A DNA stretch of 62,312 nucleotides from CAZIVE01 sp964542435 (GCA_964542435.1 CAZIVE010000002.1:1-62312), one strand, 5' to 3'. Numbered from the stretch's first letter, positions 8,109 through 18,581 are shown. The notes: generated by a model from the letters alone, not told the origin. Numbers and translations: made by a program.

Positions 8109-11100
8109 ATGTTAAACAAGATTATAGCCTATTCATTGCATAACCGTCTGCTCATCCTCGTATGTGCAGTCGTATTGATGGTGGCCGGTTGCTGGACATC
8201 ATTCCACACCGATGTGGATGTCTTCCCCGACCTCAATGCTCCTACTGTGGTCATCATGACCGAAGCTCACGGACTAGCTCCGGAAGAGGTGGAAAAACTT
8301 GTCACCTTTCCTATCGAGACAGCCGTCAACGGTGCGACCGATGTGCGCCGCGTCCGTTCTTCTTCTACCACCGGATTCTCCGTTGTTTGGGTAGAATTTG
8401 ATTGGGGCACGAACATCTATCGGGCACGTCAGATTGTCTCCGAAAAACTGGCTGTCGTCAGTGAACAGCTGCCGAACAATGTGGGCAAGCCTACACTCGG
8501 TCCGCAGGCTTCCATCCTTGGCGAGATGTTGTTCGTTGGACTCACCTCCGACTCTACTTCCATGATCGACCTGCGTACTATTGCCGACTGGACGATCCGT
8601 CCTCGCCTGCTCTCTACAGGAGGTGTTGCTCAAGTTGCTGTCATCGGCGGCGACATCAAAGAATATCAGATCCAGCTCGATCCGGCCCGAATGAAATACT
8701 ACAACGTCGGACTGGACGAGGTTCTGAAGGTCTGCCGCGATATGAACCGAAATGCCAACGGCGGTGTACTATATGAGTTCGAGAACGAATACATCATCAA
8801 CGGACTTCTTTCGACGGCAAGAGCTGAAGAGCTGGCTAAAGGTGTCGTCAAAACCGTTGACGGTACTCCTATTCTACTGGAGAATATTGCGACAGTGAAG
8901 ATAGCCGGGAAGAGTCCGAAATTGGGCGTCGCTTCCGAGAAAGGAAAACCCGCTGTACTGATCACCGTCACCAAACAGCCCAACACGAGCACCATCGACC
9001 TGACAAACAAACTGGATGCTACCGTCAAAGACCTGCAGAAGAACCTGCCGCCTGACGTTCATGTCTCAACTGATACGTTCCGTCAGAGCCGCTTCATCGA
9101 CAGCTCTATTGACAATGTAAAGGAGAGTCTGCTAGAAGGTAGCTTCTTCGTTATCATCGTACTCTTCATCTTCCTGATGAATGTCCGCACCACGGTGATT
9201 TCCCTCGTTGCCATGCCGCTGTCCCTATTAATCACGATGATTGTACTCCACTTCATGGGGTTGACCGTAAATACGATGAGCTTAGGAGGTATGGCCATTG
9301 CCATCGGCTCGTTGGTGGATGATGCCATTGTGGATGTGGAGAATGTGTATAAGCGAGTGCGACAAAACAAACTGCTGCCCGAAGACCAGCGTCGGCCGAT
9401 ACTGGATGTCGTGTACGATGCTTCTCGCGAAGTGCGTATGCCTATCTTCAACTCCACGCTGATCATCGTCGTCAGTTTCCTGCCGCTGTTCTTCCTGAGT
9501 GGAATGGAAGGCCGCATGCTGATTCCGTTGGGAATCGCATTCATCGTCGCACTGTTTGCCTCTACTATTGTGGCTCTGACGCTGACACCTGTACTCTGCA
9601 GCTACTTGCTGAAGGGAAAAGTCAAGAACGGTCCGGAGACGATTGTCGCTTCCGACGGCAGCACAGTACTCACTGAGCCGCTGGTAAGCCGTGTGATCAA
9701 GAAGATCTATCGCCGCTGGCTCAACGGAGCCTTGAAGAAAAAGAAAACCGTATTGGGCGTCACCATCGCACTCTTCATCTTTGCACTGGGCATCTTCTTC
9801 ACTTTGGGAAGAAGTTTCCTGCCGTCATTCAATGAAGGATCGTTCACCGTCAATGTCAGTACACTGCCAGGCGCATCCTTGGCTGAAAGCGACAGCATTG
9901 GACGAAGAGCCGAACTGCTGCTGATGCAGGTTCCGGAGATACAGACCGTAGCCCGCAAGACAGGACGTGCAGAGCTGGATGAACATGCACTGGGCGTCAA
10001 TGTATCTGAAATCGAAGCTCCCTTCGAACTGAAGAAACGTACACGTGAACAGGTGACCGACGACGTGCGCAAGAAGCTCTCGGGCATCACCGGTACGAAC
10101 ATTGAGATCGGACAACCTATCTCGCACCGTATCGACGCCATGCTTTCGGGAACGGAAGCCAACATCGCCATCAAACTCTTCGGAACGGACCTCGGACGTA
10201 TGTACACCATCGGGAACCAGGTGAAAGATGCCATCAAGAATGTGAAAGGCGTCGTGGATCTGAAGGTGGAACAACAGATCGACCGTCCGGAGCTGACCAT
10301 CACGCCACGACGTGATCTGTTGGCCCGTTACGGCATTCCGCTGCCGGAATTCCAGGAGTTCGTCTCTGTAATGCTCGGTGGTGAACAGGTCGGTCAGGTT
10401 TATGACGACGGAAAAACGTTCGACCTTACAGTAAAGGCAGACGAGAAAGACCGTGCCACAATGGAAGACATCGGTAACCTGATGATCGATTCCGAACAAG
10501 GAAAGATCCCTCTCAGTTACGTTGCCGACATCCGCAGCACCAGCGGACCAAACACCATCAACCGTGAGAATGCGCAGCGCAAGATCGTCATCAGCTGCAA
10601 CGTTTCGGGACGTGACCTGCGCGGTACGGTCAACGAAATTCAGAACAAGGTGAACGCCTCTGTAAAACTACCCGAAGGTTATCATATCGAATACGGCGGA
10701 CAGTTCGAGAGCGAAGAGTCGGCCAGCCGTACGCTGCTGATCATGTCGTTCTTCTCATTGCTCATCGTCTTCATGCTGCTCTATAACCAGTTCAAGAATG
10801 CCAAAGAGAGCGGCATCGTACTCATCAACCTGCCGTTGGCTTTAATCGGCGGCGTGCTGATACTGAAACTCACATCCGGCGAGCTGAACATTCCGGGCAT
10901 CATCGGATTCATCTCGCTCTTCGGTATCGCTACACGTAACGGTATGCTCCTCATCAGCCACTACAAACAGCTCAGGTCGGAAGGCATGGGACTTATGGAG
11001 GCTGTGCTGCAAGGTTCGCTCGACCGACTGAACCCGATTCTCATGACGGCACTCTGTTCTGCCCTCGCCCTCATCCCGCTCGCCATTAACGGTGACGTCT

Positions 11101-11243
11101 CCGGCAACGAGATACAGAGCCCGATGGCCCGCGTGATCCTAGGCGGACTGCTGACGAGTACCTTCCTCAACGGATTCATCATCCCGATCGTCTATCTATT
11201 AATGAACAAGAAGAAAGAAGAAGAAGAAGAAGTAGAAGTATGA
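8109..11243 (+). CDS. czcA: Heavy-metal efflux RND transporter (CzcA/CusA family)
   Basis: Inner-membrane proton-driven pump of 1044 residues, the family length. It begins with the typical amphipathic start and TM1 and keeps the VFPDLNAPTV region. The TM4 proton-relay motif reads LVDDAIVDVEN. The segment before LPGAS reads VNVSTLPGAS and lacks the methionine expected in copper/silver CusA pumps. A divalent cation such as Zn, Co or Cd is therefore the likelier substrate, as an inference. Part of the adaptor-pump-channel operon; its stop overlaps the start of the channel gene by 4 bp. The C-terminus is a run of Lys and Glu. Confidence 0.92.
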   Translation: MLNKIIAYSLHNRLLILVCAVVLMVAGCWTSFHTDVDVFPDLNAPTVVIMTEAHGLAPEEVEKLVTFPIETAVNGATDVRRVRSSSTTGFSVVWVEFDWGTNIYRARQIVSEKLAVVSEQLPNNVGKPTLGPQASILGEMLFVGLTSDSTSMIDLRTIADWTIRPRLLSTGGVAQVAVIGGDIKEYQIQLDPARMKYYNVGLDEVLKVCRDMNRNANGGVLYEFENEYIINGLLSTARAEELAKGVVKTVDGTPILLENIATVKIAGKSPKLGVASEKGKPAVLITVTKQPNTSTIDLTNKLDATVKDLQKNLPPDVHVSTDTFRQSRFIDSSIDNVKESLLEGSFFVIIVLFIFLMNVRTTVISLVAMPLSLLITMIVLHFMGLTVNTMSLGGMAIAIGSLVDDAIVDVENVYKRVRQNKLLPEDQRRPILDVVYDASREVRMPIFNSTLIIVVSFLPLFFLSGMEGRMLIPLGIAFIVALFASTIVALTLTPVLCSYLLKGKVKNGPETIVASDGSTVLTEPLVSRVIKKIYRRWLNGALKKKKTVLGVTIALFIFALGIFFTLGRSFLPSFNEGSFTVNVSTLPGASLAESDSIGRRAELLLMQVPEIQTVARKTGRAELDEHALGVNVSEIEAPFELKKRTREQVTDDVRKKLSGITGTNIEIGQPISHRIDAMLSGTEANIAIKLFGTDLGRMYTIGNQVKDAIKNVKGVVDLKVEQQIDRPELTITPRRDLLARYGIPLPEFQEFVSVMLGGEQVGQVYDDGKTFDLTVKADEKDRATMEDIGNLMIDSEQGKIPLSYVADIRSTSGPNTINRENAQRKIVISCNVSGRDLRGTVNEIQNKVNASVKLPEGYHIEYGGQFESEESASRTLLIMSFFSLLIVFMLLYNQFKNAKESGIVLINLPLALIGGVLILKLTSGELNIPGIIGFISLFGIATRNGMLLISHYKQLRSEGMGLMEAVLQGSLDRLNPILMTALCSALALIPLAINGDVSGNEIQSPMARVILGGLLTSTFLNGFIIPIVYLLMNKKKEEEEEVEV

Positions 11244-12421
11244 AAAGAATCATCATAACTTTCCTGCTGGCATCTGCCGTTGTTGGGCAGGTGTCGGCTC
11301 AAACCACGGCTGACGTGCTTCGCAGCGTGGAGGCCAACAACAAGGAGCTGCAGACTGAGATGCACCGCGTGGCATCGGAAAAGATCGGAGCGAAGGCTGA
11401 CAACAACCTACCCGATCCTTCTGTCACCTTCTCGCATCAGTATGGAAATCATCCCAGCACTGGTACGCAGAATGAATTGATCGCCTCACAAAGCTTCGAG
11501 TTTCCTTCGGTCTATTCAAGAAGAAGTGAACTGGCACGCCAGAAATCTACAGCCTTCGACCGGCAGACAGATCTGTTGCGCCAGACGGTGCTGCTCAAAG
11601 CCAAGGAGCTTTGCATCGACCTCACGATGCTGAACAAGCAGAAGCAACTGCTCGACATACGACGCGAGAATGCAGAGAAACTCTCCACGCTCTATGACAA
11701 ACGACTGAAGACCGGCGACGCCAACATCATCGAGACCAACAAGCTTTCGCTGGAACTGCTCAACGTCAAGACCGAAGCCCGCATGATCGAGGCAACGCGA
11801 CAAGCCAAGCTTCAGGAACTGGCCACGCTGAACGGCGGAACAGCCATCGACTTCACGGCAGCGAACTATGATCCGATACAGTCGGACGAGTTGACCAACT
11901 TTGAACAGCTCAAGGAACAGGCGCTAGGTGCCGACAAGGAACTGCTCACGCTCGCCAGCCAAAAGGATGTCGCGCAGCAGCAGATCAAGGTAAACAAGGC
12001 GAAGAGTCTGCCGGGATTTCAGATGGGTTACAGAATGAACAGTCAGCCCGGCGTTTATTACAACGGATTCCTCGTTGGTGTCACGATCCCGCTGTTTGCC
12101 AACAAGAATCGTGTGAAGCAGGCACAAGAACAGAGCCGCTTTGCGGACATGCAACTCGAAAGCCGCTCGACCGCTGTCAGTGGTGAACTGAAGCAGCTCT
12201 ACGACCGGACTGTCGCACTGCGCGGATCGCTTGGCGAATACGACAAGGTGATGAAGAACCAGGATCTCACGCTGCTCACTAAAGCCATCGAGGCAGGGCA
12301 GATTTCAATGATCGAATACTTCGTCAACGTCAGTACCTACTATCAGAGCATGCAGAATTATCTGCAGTTGCAGGACGAATATCAGAAGGCCATGGCCGAA
12401 CTGTATAAGTTCAAACTATGA
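11240..12421 (+). CDS. czcC: TolC-family outer-membrane efflux protein (CzcC type)
   Basis: A 393-residue outer-membrane channel subunit. The signal peptide ends near VSAQT. Two long helical TolC repeats follow, with regularly spaced coiled-coil segments such as KELCIDLTMLNKQKQLLDIR. It completes the tripartite RND system with the two preceding genes; its ATG overlaps the pump stop (ATGA), consistent with translational coupling. A hairpin terminator lies 26 bp downstream. Confidence 0.9.
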   Translation: MKRIIITFLLASAVVGQVSAQTTADVLRSVEANNKELQTEMHRVASEKIGAKADNNLPDPSVTFSHQYGNHPSTGTQNELIASQSFEFPSVYSRRSELARQKSTAFDRQTDLLRQTVLLKAKELCIDLTMLNKQKQLLDIRRENAEKLSTLYDKRLKTGDANIIETNKLSLELLNVKTEARMIEATRQAKLQELATLNGGTAIDFTAANYDPIQSDELTNFEQLKEQALGADKELLTLASQKDVAQQQIKVNKAKSLPGFQMGYRMNSQPGVYYNGFLVGVTIPLFANKNRVKQAQEQSRFADMQLESRSTAVSGELKQLYDRTVALRGSLGEYDKVMKNQDLTLLTKAIEAGQISMIEYFVNVSTYYQSMQNYLQLQDEYQKAMAELYKFKL

Positions 12422-12446
12422 CAGTTAGACATTCTTAATCCTTTAC

Positions 12447-12482
12447 AAAAAGCATCAGTCAGAAATGGTTGATGCTTTTTTC
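12447..12482 (+). terminator. Rho-independent terminator after the efflux operon
   Basis: Inverted repeat AAAAAGCATCA / TGATGCTTTTT with a 12-nt loop, followed by a T run. It separates the efflux operon from the outer-membrane barrel gene. Confidence 0.85.
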
Positions 12483-12553
12483 ATGTAACCAAATCAAGCG
12501 TTCTTACGTCTTATGGTTGTAACGACAATAACGAAACAACGAATAAGACAGTT

Positions 12554-14872
12554 ATGAAAAAGATTTCTTTCATCCTTATGATCCTCCTCTTTGCTGGGCA
12601 AATCCATGCTGAGATGATCAAAGTGACCGGACAGGTGATAAACAAGAAAGACGCTACGCCCATCGAGTATGCAAACGTCATCCTTCAAGCCAACGACTCC
12701 ACATTCATCAGCGGTGGGACAACCGACGAGAAAGGGCACTTCGCCATCGATGTCAAGGAAACCGGAAACTATCGTCTGGTGGCATCCTGCATCGGCTACG
12801 ACTCGCAGACCATTCCGCTCAATGACTTCACGAGGAGCAAGAATGTTGGGAACATACAGCTCGACGAATCGTCCATTAGTCTTGGCGAAGGAGTAACAGT
12901 GACGGCCACTTCCGTGATTCACAAATACGACCGCTCCATCTCCTTCCCGAACGGAAAACAGATCGAGAAATCCAACAACGGTCTTTCGCTGCTTCAGAAC
13001 ATGATGCTGCCGGAAATCTCCGTCAACCCATTACAGAAGACCATTGCTACTGTTGACAACACGTCGCTGCAGCTCCGCATCAACGATGTCAAGGCCACCA
13101 TCAACGAGGTGAATGCACTCTCACCGAAAGATATTATCCGTATCGAATGCATCAACAACCCGGGACTGCGCTACGACAATGTCGGCAAAGTGCTCAACTT
13201 CATCGTACGTCATAACGACTCGGGAGGCAATCTCGGATTGGATACGCAAAGTGACTTCAACTGGAAATTCAACAATACATCGGCTTATGCCAAAGTGAAC
13301 AAGGGGAAATCGGAATATAACATCAACTACGACCTCTATCACCGCAGATTCAACCACATGTGGAGAGATTACGAGCAGACCTACAACTTTGCTGACGGCA
13401 CCAGCGAGAAACGCGTCGAGACCGGAATGCCAGGTGATTACTACGAAGAGAGACACAGCATTTATTTAGGCTACAACTTCCAGCAGCCTGAGAAATATAC
13501 GATCAATATAAAACCCGGCATCGAAATCTACCGCTCGCCAAAGACGAACTTCAACAGTATGATCAGCTCCTCACTCAACAACCTTTCTCTGGACATGATC
13601 CACGACTATACGAACCAATATACTACGACACCGTCGCTCGATCTCTACTTCGCCCGCTATTTCAAGCACAAGCAGATGCTTATGTTCAACGTGGTCGGAA
13701 CCTACAGCCGCGACCATTATCGCAGCAGCTACACGCAGTTCTATCGCGACAGCGTCACCGGCGACTATCGTACCAATGTGATGGGACATAAATATTCCGT
13801 CATCAGCGAAGGTCTCTATGAAAAGGAGCTGAAAGGAGGACGCATCGACATCGGCGTGAAGCATACGCAGAGCCATTCCAACAACGATTACCTTGGCACG
13901 ACCAATTACAACACGAAGATGAACGAAGCCAACACCTACATGTACGGCGAATTCACCTCATCACTGAAGAATTTCACCTACACGGTCGGCTTCGGAGCTG
14001 TCCGCAACCACTTCAAGCAAGAGGGTGAAAGCAGCTACACGACCTGGCAGATCCGTCCGCGTCTGACACTGGGATACAAGTTCAGCGACCATTTCCAAAT
14101 GCGCCTCAACTCGTCACTCGAGAACTACAGTCCCGACCTCAGCAACCTGAGCGCCGTGGAGCAAACCACCAACAGCCGTGAGATTTCCAAAGGCAATCCC
14201 GATCTTAAACCCTACTACCGTTTCAGTAACCGTCTGCGTCTCGAAGGAAATATCGGAACGCTCACGGCCATCCTGCAGAACGGACTCGACTACGACAACA
14301 AACCGATCATGGAAAGCACCTACATGCGCGGCAACGACCTCTTCATCCGCACCTACGAGAACCAGGACAGCTGGACCCGATACTACAGCACTCTTACTCT
14401 GCGCACAGGCATGCTGTGGAAATTTCTGCAACTGAATGCCACCGGCGGTTTCAATCGATTTGCTTCAAATGGAAAAACATATCATCACAATTACACCTGC
14501 TGGAACTACAACTTTACAGCCAACCTGATGTATCACAACTGGACATTGACCAACATTCTGATGCGTAGCAATGACTGGCTTCGTGGCGAAAGCATGAATG
14601 GCGGCGAACATCTGCACGTCTTGCTTCTGAGCTATAAATGGAAAGATTTGAATATCGGAGCAGGCATGATCAACCCGTTTATAGACAATTATCGGCGCGA
14701 TTCCTGGAATCGTAACCAATACGCCAACTACAAGAGCAGTCTTTACTTCAAGGAATCCTCACGATTGTTCGCAGTCACGCTCTCGTGGGGTCTCAACTTT
14801 GGCAAGAAATACAAAGCCGATCAGAAGCGCCTCGAAAACTCAGACAGCGGCTCGAGCATCATGAAGAGATAA
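12554..14872 (+). CDS. Outer-membrane beta-barrel protein with carboxypeptidase-like regulatory domain
   Basis: A 772-residue secreted protein. The signal peptide covers about 1-20. A CarboxypepD_reg-like immunoglobulin fold spans about 21-115 (VTGQVINKKDATPIEYANVIL). A plug-like segment follows, then a large aromatic-rich beta-barrel of the OMP_b-brl_3 type. It resembles TonB-dependent receptors but has no recognisable TonB box. Substrate unknown. It lies between the RND efflux operon and a CDF metal transporter, so a link to metals is possible but unproven. The terminator upstream implies its own promoter, which I could not identify. Confidence 0.8.
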   Translation: MKKISFILMILLFAGQIHAEMIKVTGQVINKKDATPIEYANVILQANDSTFISGGTTDEKGHFAIDVKETGNYRLVASCIGYDSQTIPLNDFTRSKNVGNIQLDESSISLGEGVTVTATSVIHKYDRSISFPNGKQIEKSNNGLSLLQNMMLPEISVNPLQKTIATVDNTSLQLRINDVKATINEVNALSPKDIIRIECINNPGLRYDNVGKVLNFIVRHNDSGGNLGLDTQSDFNWKFNNTSAYAKVNKGKSEYNINYDLYHRRFNHMWRDYEQTYNFADGTSEKRVETGMPGDYYEERHSIYLGYNFQQPEKYTINIKPGIEIYRSPKTNFNSMISSSLNNLSLDMIHDYTNQYTTTPSLDLYFARYFKHKQMLMFNVVGTYSRDHYRSSYTQFYRDSVTGDYRTNVMGHKYSVISEGLYEKELKGGRIDIGVKHTQSHSNNDYLGTTNYNTKMNEANTYMYGEFTSSLKNFTYTVGFGAVRNHFKQEGESSYTTWQIRPRLTLGYKFSDHFQMRLNSSLENYSPDLSNLSAVEQTTNSREISKGNPDLKPYYRFSNRLRLEGNIGTLTAILQNGLDYDNKPIMESTYMRGNDLFIRTYENQDSWTRYYSTLTLRTGMLWKFLQLNATGGFNRFASNGKTYHHNYTCWNYNFTANLMYHNWTLTNILMRSNDWLRGESMNGGEHLHVLLLSYKWKDLNIGAGMINPFIDNYRRDSWNRNQYANYKSSLYFKESSRLFAVTLSWGLNFGKKYKADQKRLENSDSGSSIMKR

Positions 14873-14909
14873 GCCGTTTGAGGATTCACGGCCTGCACTC
14901 CATCCATTC

Positions 14910-15121
14910 GGATTCCGTTTTGGGTCCCGCAAGCGAAATGCACCCTTTTCGGATTCCGTTTTGGGCCCCGCGAGCGAAATGTGCCCTTTTCGGATTCCGT
15001 TTTGGGCCCCGCAAGCGAAATGTGCCCTTTTCGGATTCCGTTTTGGGCCCCGCGAGCAAAATGTGCCCTTTTCGGATTCCGTTTTCGGCCCCGCGGACGA
15101 AATGTGCCCTTTCGGATTCCG
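14910..15121. repeat. 41-bp tandem repeat array B
   Basis: Five copies at 14910, 14951, 14992, 15033 and 15074 plus a partial at 15114. Spacing is 41 bp four times, then 40. Units open GGATTCCGTTTTGGG, contain a GC-rich centre GGCCCCGC and end TGTGCCCTTTTC. Copies differ at only a few positions. The array fills most of the 323-bp gap between the barrel gene and the CDF gene. A short inverted repeat (AATGAC/GTCATT) follows at 15121-15147. Confidence 0.95.
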
Positions 15122-15195
15122 AATGACATTTTACGTAAGACCGTCATTGCATAATCCACAAGTTTTTCCGACCTTTCGGGAGAAATAGAAAAGCA

Positions 15196-16116
15196 ATGGA
15201 ACAACACGAGCATCATCACGAGATCAACCAGCAGAACTACCTCAACAAGGCATTCATATTCGGCATCATCCTGAATTCAGTCTTTGTCGTAGCAGAATTC
15301 ATAGCAGGTATAGCTGTCAATTCGGTCGGTCTGCTGTCCGATGCAGGTCACAACCTGAGTGATGTAGCTAGTCTAGCGCTCGCCATGTTCGCCTTTCACA
15401 TTGCAAGAAAAGCCTCCAGCAGCAAATTCACCTACGGATACAAAAAGGGCACAATCCTCGTGTCGCTCATCAATGCTGTGGTGCTGATGGTTGCCGTTGC
15501 CTTCATCATCATCGGAAGTATCAAGAAATTTACCGATCCTCAGCCGGTCAACGGTGGCGTAGTCTCTTGGGTGGCAGCGATCGGCGTGGTCGTGAACGGC
15601 ATAACAGCCTGGCTCTTCATGAAAGATAAAGACAAAGATCTGAATGTAAAAGGCGCCTATCTTCACATGGCTGCCGATGCATTGGTTTCGATCGGAGTCG
15701 TCGTCTCGGGTATCGTCATCTCCAAAACCGGTTGGAACGTCATCGACCCGATCGTCGGACTTGCCATTTCCTGCATCATCATCTATTCCACATGGTCGCT
15801 ACTTCGCGACAGCGTCTGTCTGGCTTTGGACGGCGTTCCGTCAGATCTCGACACCGAGAAAATCATTGCCGAGCTGAAACAGACGCCGGGCGTCAAAGAG
15901 ATCCATCATATCCACATCTGGCCCATCAGCACTACCGACACAGCTTTCACCGCTCACATCGTCATCGACGACATCGAACAGATGGAGAACATCAAGAACA
16001 ACTTAAAAGACCGTTTGAGAAAAAACGAAATCAGTCATGCCACATTGGAATTCGAAACAGCCACCTGCCAATGCCACGAGCATAACGAATTCGGCGATGC
16101 CGAGACACCGTCGTAA
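15196..16116 (+). CDS. czcD: Cation diffusion facilitator (CzcD/ZitB-type metal efflux)
   Basis: Inner-membrane metal/proton antiporter of 306 residues with six predicted membrane segments. The two metal-site motifs are HNLSD (TM2) and HMAAD (TM5), of the HxxxD type seen in zinc transporters. A cytosolic C-terminal domain holds the HHIHIWPIS stretch. Histidines at both ends (EQHEHHHE, CQCHEH) could feed metal to the pore. It ends the metal-handling block and converges on lon. It probably exports Zn(II) or related ions from the cytoplasm to where the RND system can expel them. Confidence 0.92.
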   Translation: MEQHEHHHEINQQNYLNKAFIFGIILNSVFVVAEFIAGIAVNSVGLLSDAGHNLSDVASLALAMFAFHIARKASSSKFTYGYKKGTILVSLINAVVLMVAVAFIIIGSIKKFTDPQPVNGGVVSWVAAIGVVVNGITAWLFMKDKDKDLNVKGAYLHMAADALVSIGVVVSGIVISKTGWNVIDPIVGLAISCIIIYSTWSLLRDSVCLALDGVPSDLDTEKIIAELKQTPGVKEIHHIHIWPISTTDTAFTAHIVIDDIEQMENIKNNLKDRLRKNEISHATLEFETATCQCHEHNEFGDAETPS

Positions 16117-16142
16117 TTCCACACCTCTAAATCGTTGATTAT

Positions 16143-18581
16143 TTAAAGCAACGCGTAATCCACAACCTGCTTGATATCGTCCACATAATGGAACGTGAGG
16201 CCATTCAGATATTCAGGCTTGATCTCATCCACGTTGCGTTTGTTCTCGCTACAGATAATGATATCGGTAATACCTGCACGACGCGCCGCCAATAGTTTCT
16301 CACGGATTCCTCCGACAGGAAGCACCTTTCCACGCAGTGTGATCTCGCCCGTCATTGCCAGATTAAGACGGACACGTCTTCCCGTGAAGGAAGAGACAAG
16401 CGATGTGACCATCGTCACTCCGGCACTCGGTCCATCCTTCGGGATGGCCCCTTCGGGCACATGGATATGCACATTCCAATTCTCGAACATCTCTTCGGGA
16501 ATATTGAAATCGGCCTGGTGCGAATGGATATATTCCAAAGCCAGCATGGCAGATTCCTTCATCACGTCACCCAAGTTTCCGGTGAGAGTCAGTTTGCTGC
16601 CCTTACCTTTGCTCAGGCTGGATTCCACATAAAGGATCTCGCCTCCTACCGCCGTCCACGCCAATCCGACAACGACGCCGGTATATTCATTTCCTTGATA
16701 TTTTTCCCGCTGATATTCCACTTCGCCCAGATATTCATGCAGATCGTTCGGGCCGATATTGAATGGAGGCAGTGCCTCGTTGGAAGCCATTTTCTTGGCT
16801 GCACGCCGCATGATCTTGGCAATCTTCATGTCCAATTCACGTACACCGCTTTCACGGGTGTAGGATTCGATAATCCCCTGAAGTGCCGTCTTACGGAAAC
16901 GAACGCCCTTCTTGGGCAGACCGTTTGCAGCCAACTGCTTCGGTACAAGATGACGCTGCGCAATCTCAATCTTCTCCTCCGTGATATAACCCGGCACCTC
17001 GATCATCTCCATTCGGTCGAGCAGCGGCTGTGAGATGTTGTTGATATTGTTGGCCGTGCAGATAAACATCACGTGGCTCAGATCATAGTCGATATCCAGA
17101 TAGTTGTCATGAAAAGAATCGTTCTGTTCCGGATCGAGCACCTCGAGCAATGCCGACGAAGGATCGCCATGCATATCTGCCGTCACCTTATCAATCTCAT
17201 CCAGTACAAACACAGGATTGGAAGTCCCGGCTTTCTGGATATTGCGAAGGATACGTCCCAACATCGCGCCCACATAGGTACGACGATGACCACGGATCTC
17301 CGCTTCGTCATGCAAACCACCGAGAGACATACGAATATATTTCCTTCCCAAGGCTGCCGCAATGGAATGTCCCAGCGAAGTTTTGCCCACGCCCGGAGGA
17401 CCATAAAGACAGAGAATCGGCGACTTCATATCGCCCTTCAGCTTCAAAACAGAAAGGTATTCGAGGATACGCTCCTTCACCTTATCAAGTCCATAGTGAT
17501 CTCGGTTGAGAATCTTCTCTGCCCGATCCAGGCTGAAGTTGTCAACGCTATATTCCTCCCAAGGCAAGGAAACGATCGTATTAAGGTATTCAAACTGTAC
17601 GGAATATTCCGGCGACTGCGGATGGAGCCGTCCAATCTTTTCAATCTCTTTATCGAAAACGCCAGCCACATCCTTCGACCATTTCTTCTGCTCCGCTTTG
17701 CGCCGCAGTTCCGTAATCTGAGGATCCTCCTGATTGTCGCCCAGCTCCTCACGGATCGTCTTCAGCTGCTGTTGCAGGAAGAAATCCTTCTGCTGTTTCA
17801 TGATCTCGATCTGCGTCTTCTTCTGAATAGAGTCTTTCAGCTTCATCAGATGCTCTACGCGAGAAAGGATGCCGAAGAGGTTCATGGCACGATCCTTGAG
17901 TTTGTCATCCTCGAGTAAAGTCTGCTTCTCAGAAGAGGTGGCAGGGAAATTGGCCGCGGAGAAGTTCACCATATAACGATCGTTCTTGTTGCCCTTCAAA
18001 GCAGAGACGATATCTTTGGGAACAGATGGATTGGCCTGCATCAGACGAATCGTGATGTCTCGGATGCCAGTGACAAGCAGTTTGAATTCGTCGTCGCTGC
18101 TCTTCGGCATCACATCATCCATCTGTTCGATGTGTCCTTTCATATAAGGCATATTGGCCGTCAGGCTATCCAGCTTGAAACGTTTCTTTCCCTGGAAGAT
18201 AGCCGTTGTGGAACCATCGGGCAATTCGAACACACGCACGATGTCCGCAAGTACTCCCACATGATAAAGATCGTCATAACCAGGATCCTCCACGTCTGCA
18301 TCTTTCTGACTGACCACACCAACTACAGCGTGGTTGCGTACGGCGTCATCCACAAGACTCTTCGACTTGGGACGAGCTACGATGACAGGAAGTGCCACAC
18401 CGGGGAAGAGCACAAGATTGCGGAGCGCCAGGATTGGCACCTCATCACCGATCTTATCAAGACCCTGTGTAAAATCATCATCTGCTTCGTTATCACTGAG
18501 AATAGGCATGACGAAACCAATGCTGTCGTCATCAGAATCCAAGGAGATATCGCTGGTAAATATGTCTTTCTTTTTTTTCAT
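16143..18581 (-). CDS. lon: ATP-dependent protease Lon
   Basis: Cytosolic AAA+ serine protease of 812 residues. The N-terminal substrate-binding domain starts around PILALRNLVLFPGV. The Walker A motif GPPGVGKTS is near residue 395, and Walker B-type VFVLDEIDKV follows. The protease domain carries the catalytic Ser in PKDGPSAG (near 717) and the Lys in GGIREKLL (near 760). The start at 18581 (MKKKKDIF) is preferred to a longer frame from 18650 because the -7 box lies between them. It shares an upstream region with the divergent trmN6. Confidence 0.96.
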   Translation of the reverse strand: MKKKKDIFTSDISLDSDDDSIGFVMPILSDNEADDDFTQGLDKIGDEVPILALRNLVLFPGVALPVIVARPKSKSLVDDAVRNHAVVGVVSQKDADVEDPGYDDLYHVGVLADIVRVFELPDGSTTAIFQGKKRFKLDSLTANMPYMKGHIEQMDDVMPKSSDDEFKLLVTGIRDITIRLMQANPSVPKDIVSALKGNKNDRYMVNFSAANFPATSSEKQTLLEDDKLKDRAMNLFGILSRVEHLMKLKDSIQKKTQIEIMKQQKDFFLQQQLKTIREELGDNQEDPQITELRRKAEQKKWSKDVAGVFDKEIEKIGRLHPQSPEYSVQFEYLNTIVSLPWEEYSVDNFSLDRAEKILNRDHYGLDKVKERILEYLSVLKLKGDMKSPILCLYGPPGVGKTSLGHSIAAALGRKYIRMSLGGLHDEAEIRGHRRTYVGAMLGRILRNIQKAGTSNPVFVLDEIDKVTADMHGDPSSALLEVLDPEQNDSFHDNYLDIDYDLSHVMFICTANNINNISQPLLDRMEMIEVPGYITEEKIEIAQRHLVPKQLAANGLPKKGVRFRKTALQGIIESYTRESGVRELDMKIAKIMRRAAKKMASNEALPPFNIGPNDLHEYLGEVEYQREKYQGNEYTGVVVGLAWTAVGGEILYVESSLSKGKGSKLTLTGNLGDVMKESAMLALEYIHSHQADFNIPEEMFENWNVHIHVPEGAIPKDGPSAGVTMVTSLVSSFTGRRVRLNLAMTGEITLRGKVLPVGGIREKLLAARRAGITDIIICSENKRNVDEIKPEYLNGLTFHYVDDIKQVVDYALL

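Noticed and set aside
14910..15121. Array B (and C) as a CRISPR
   Set aside because: Units are directly adjacent with no unique spacers of constant length between conserved repeats, and no cas genes are nearby.
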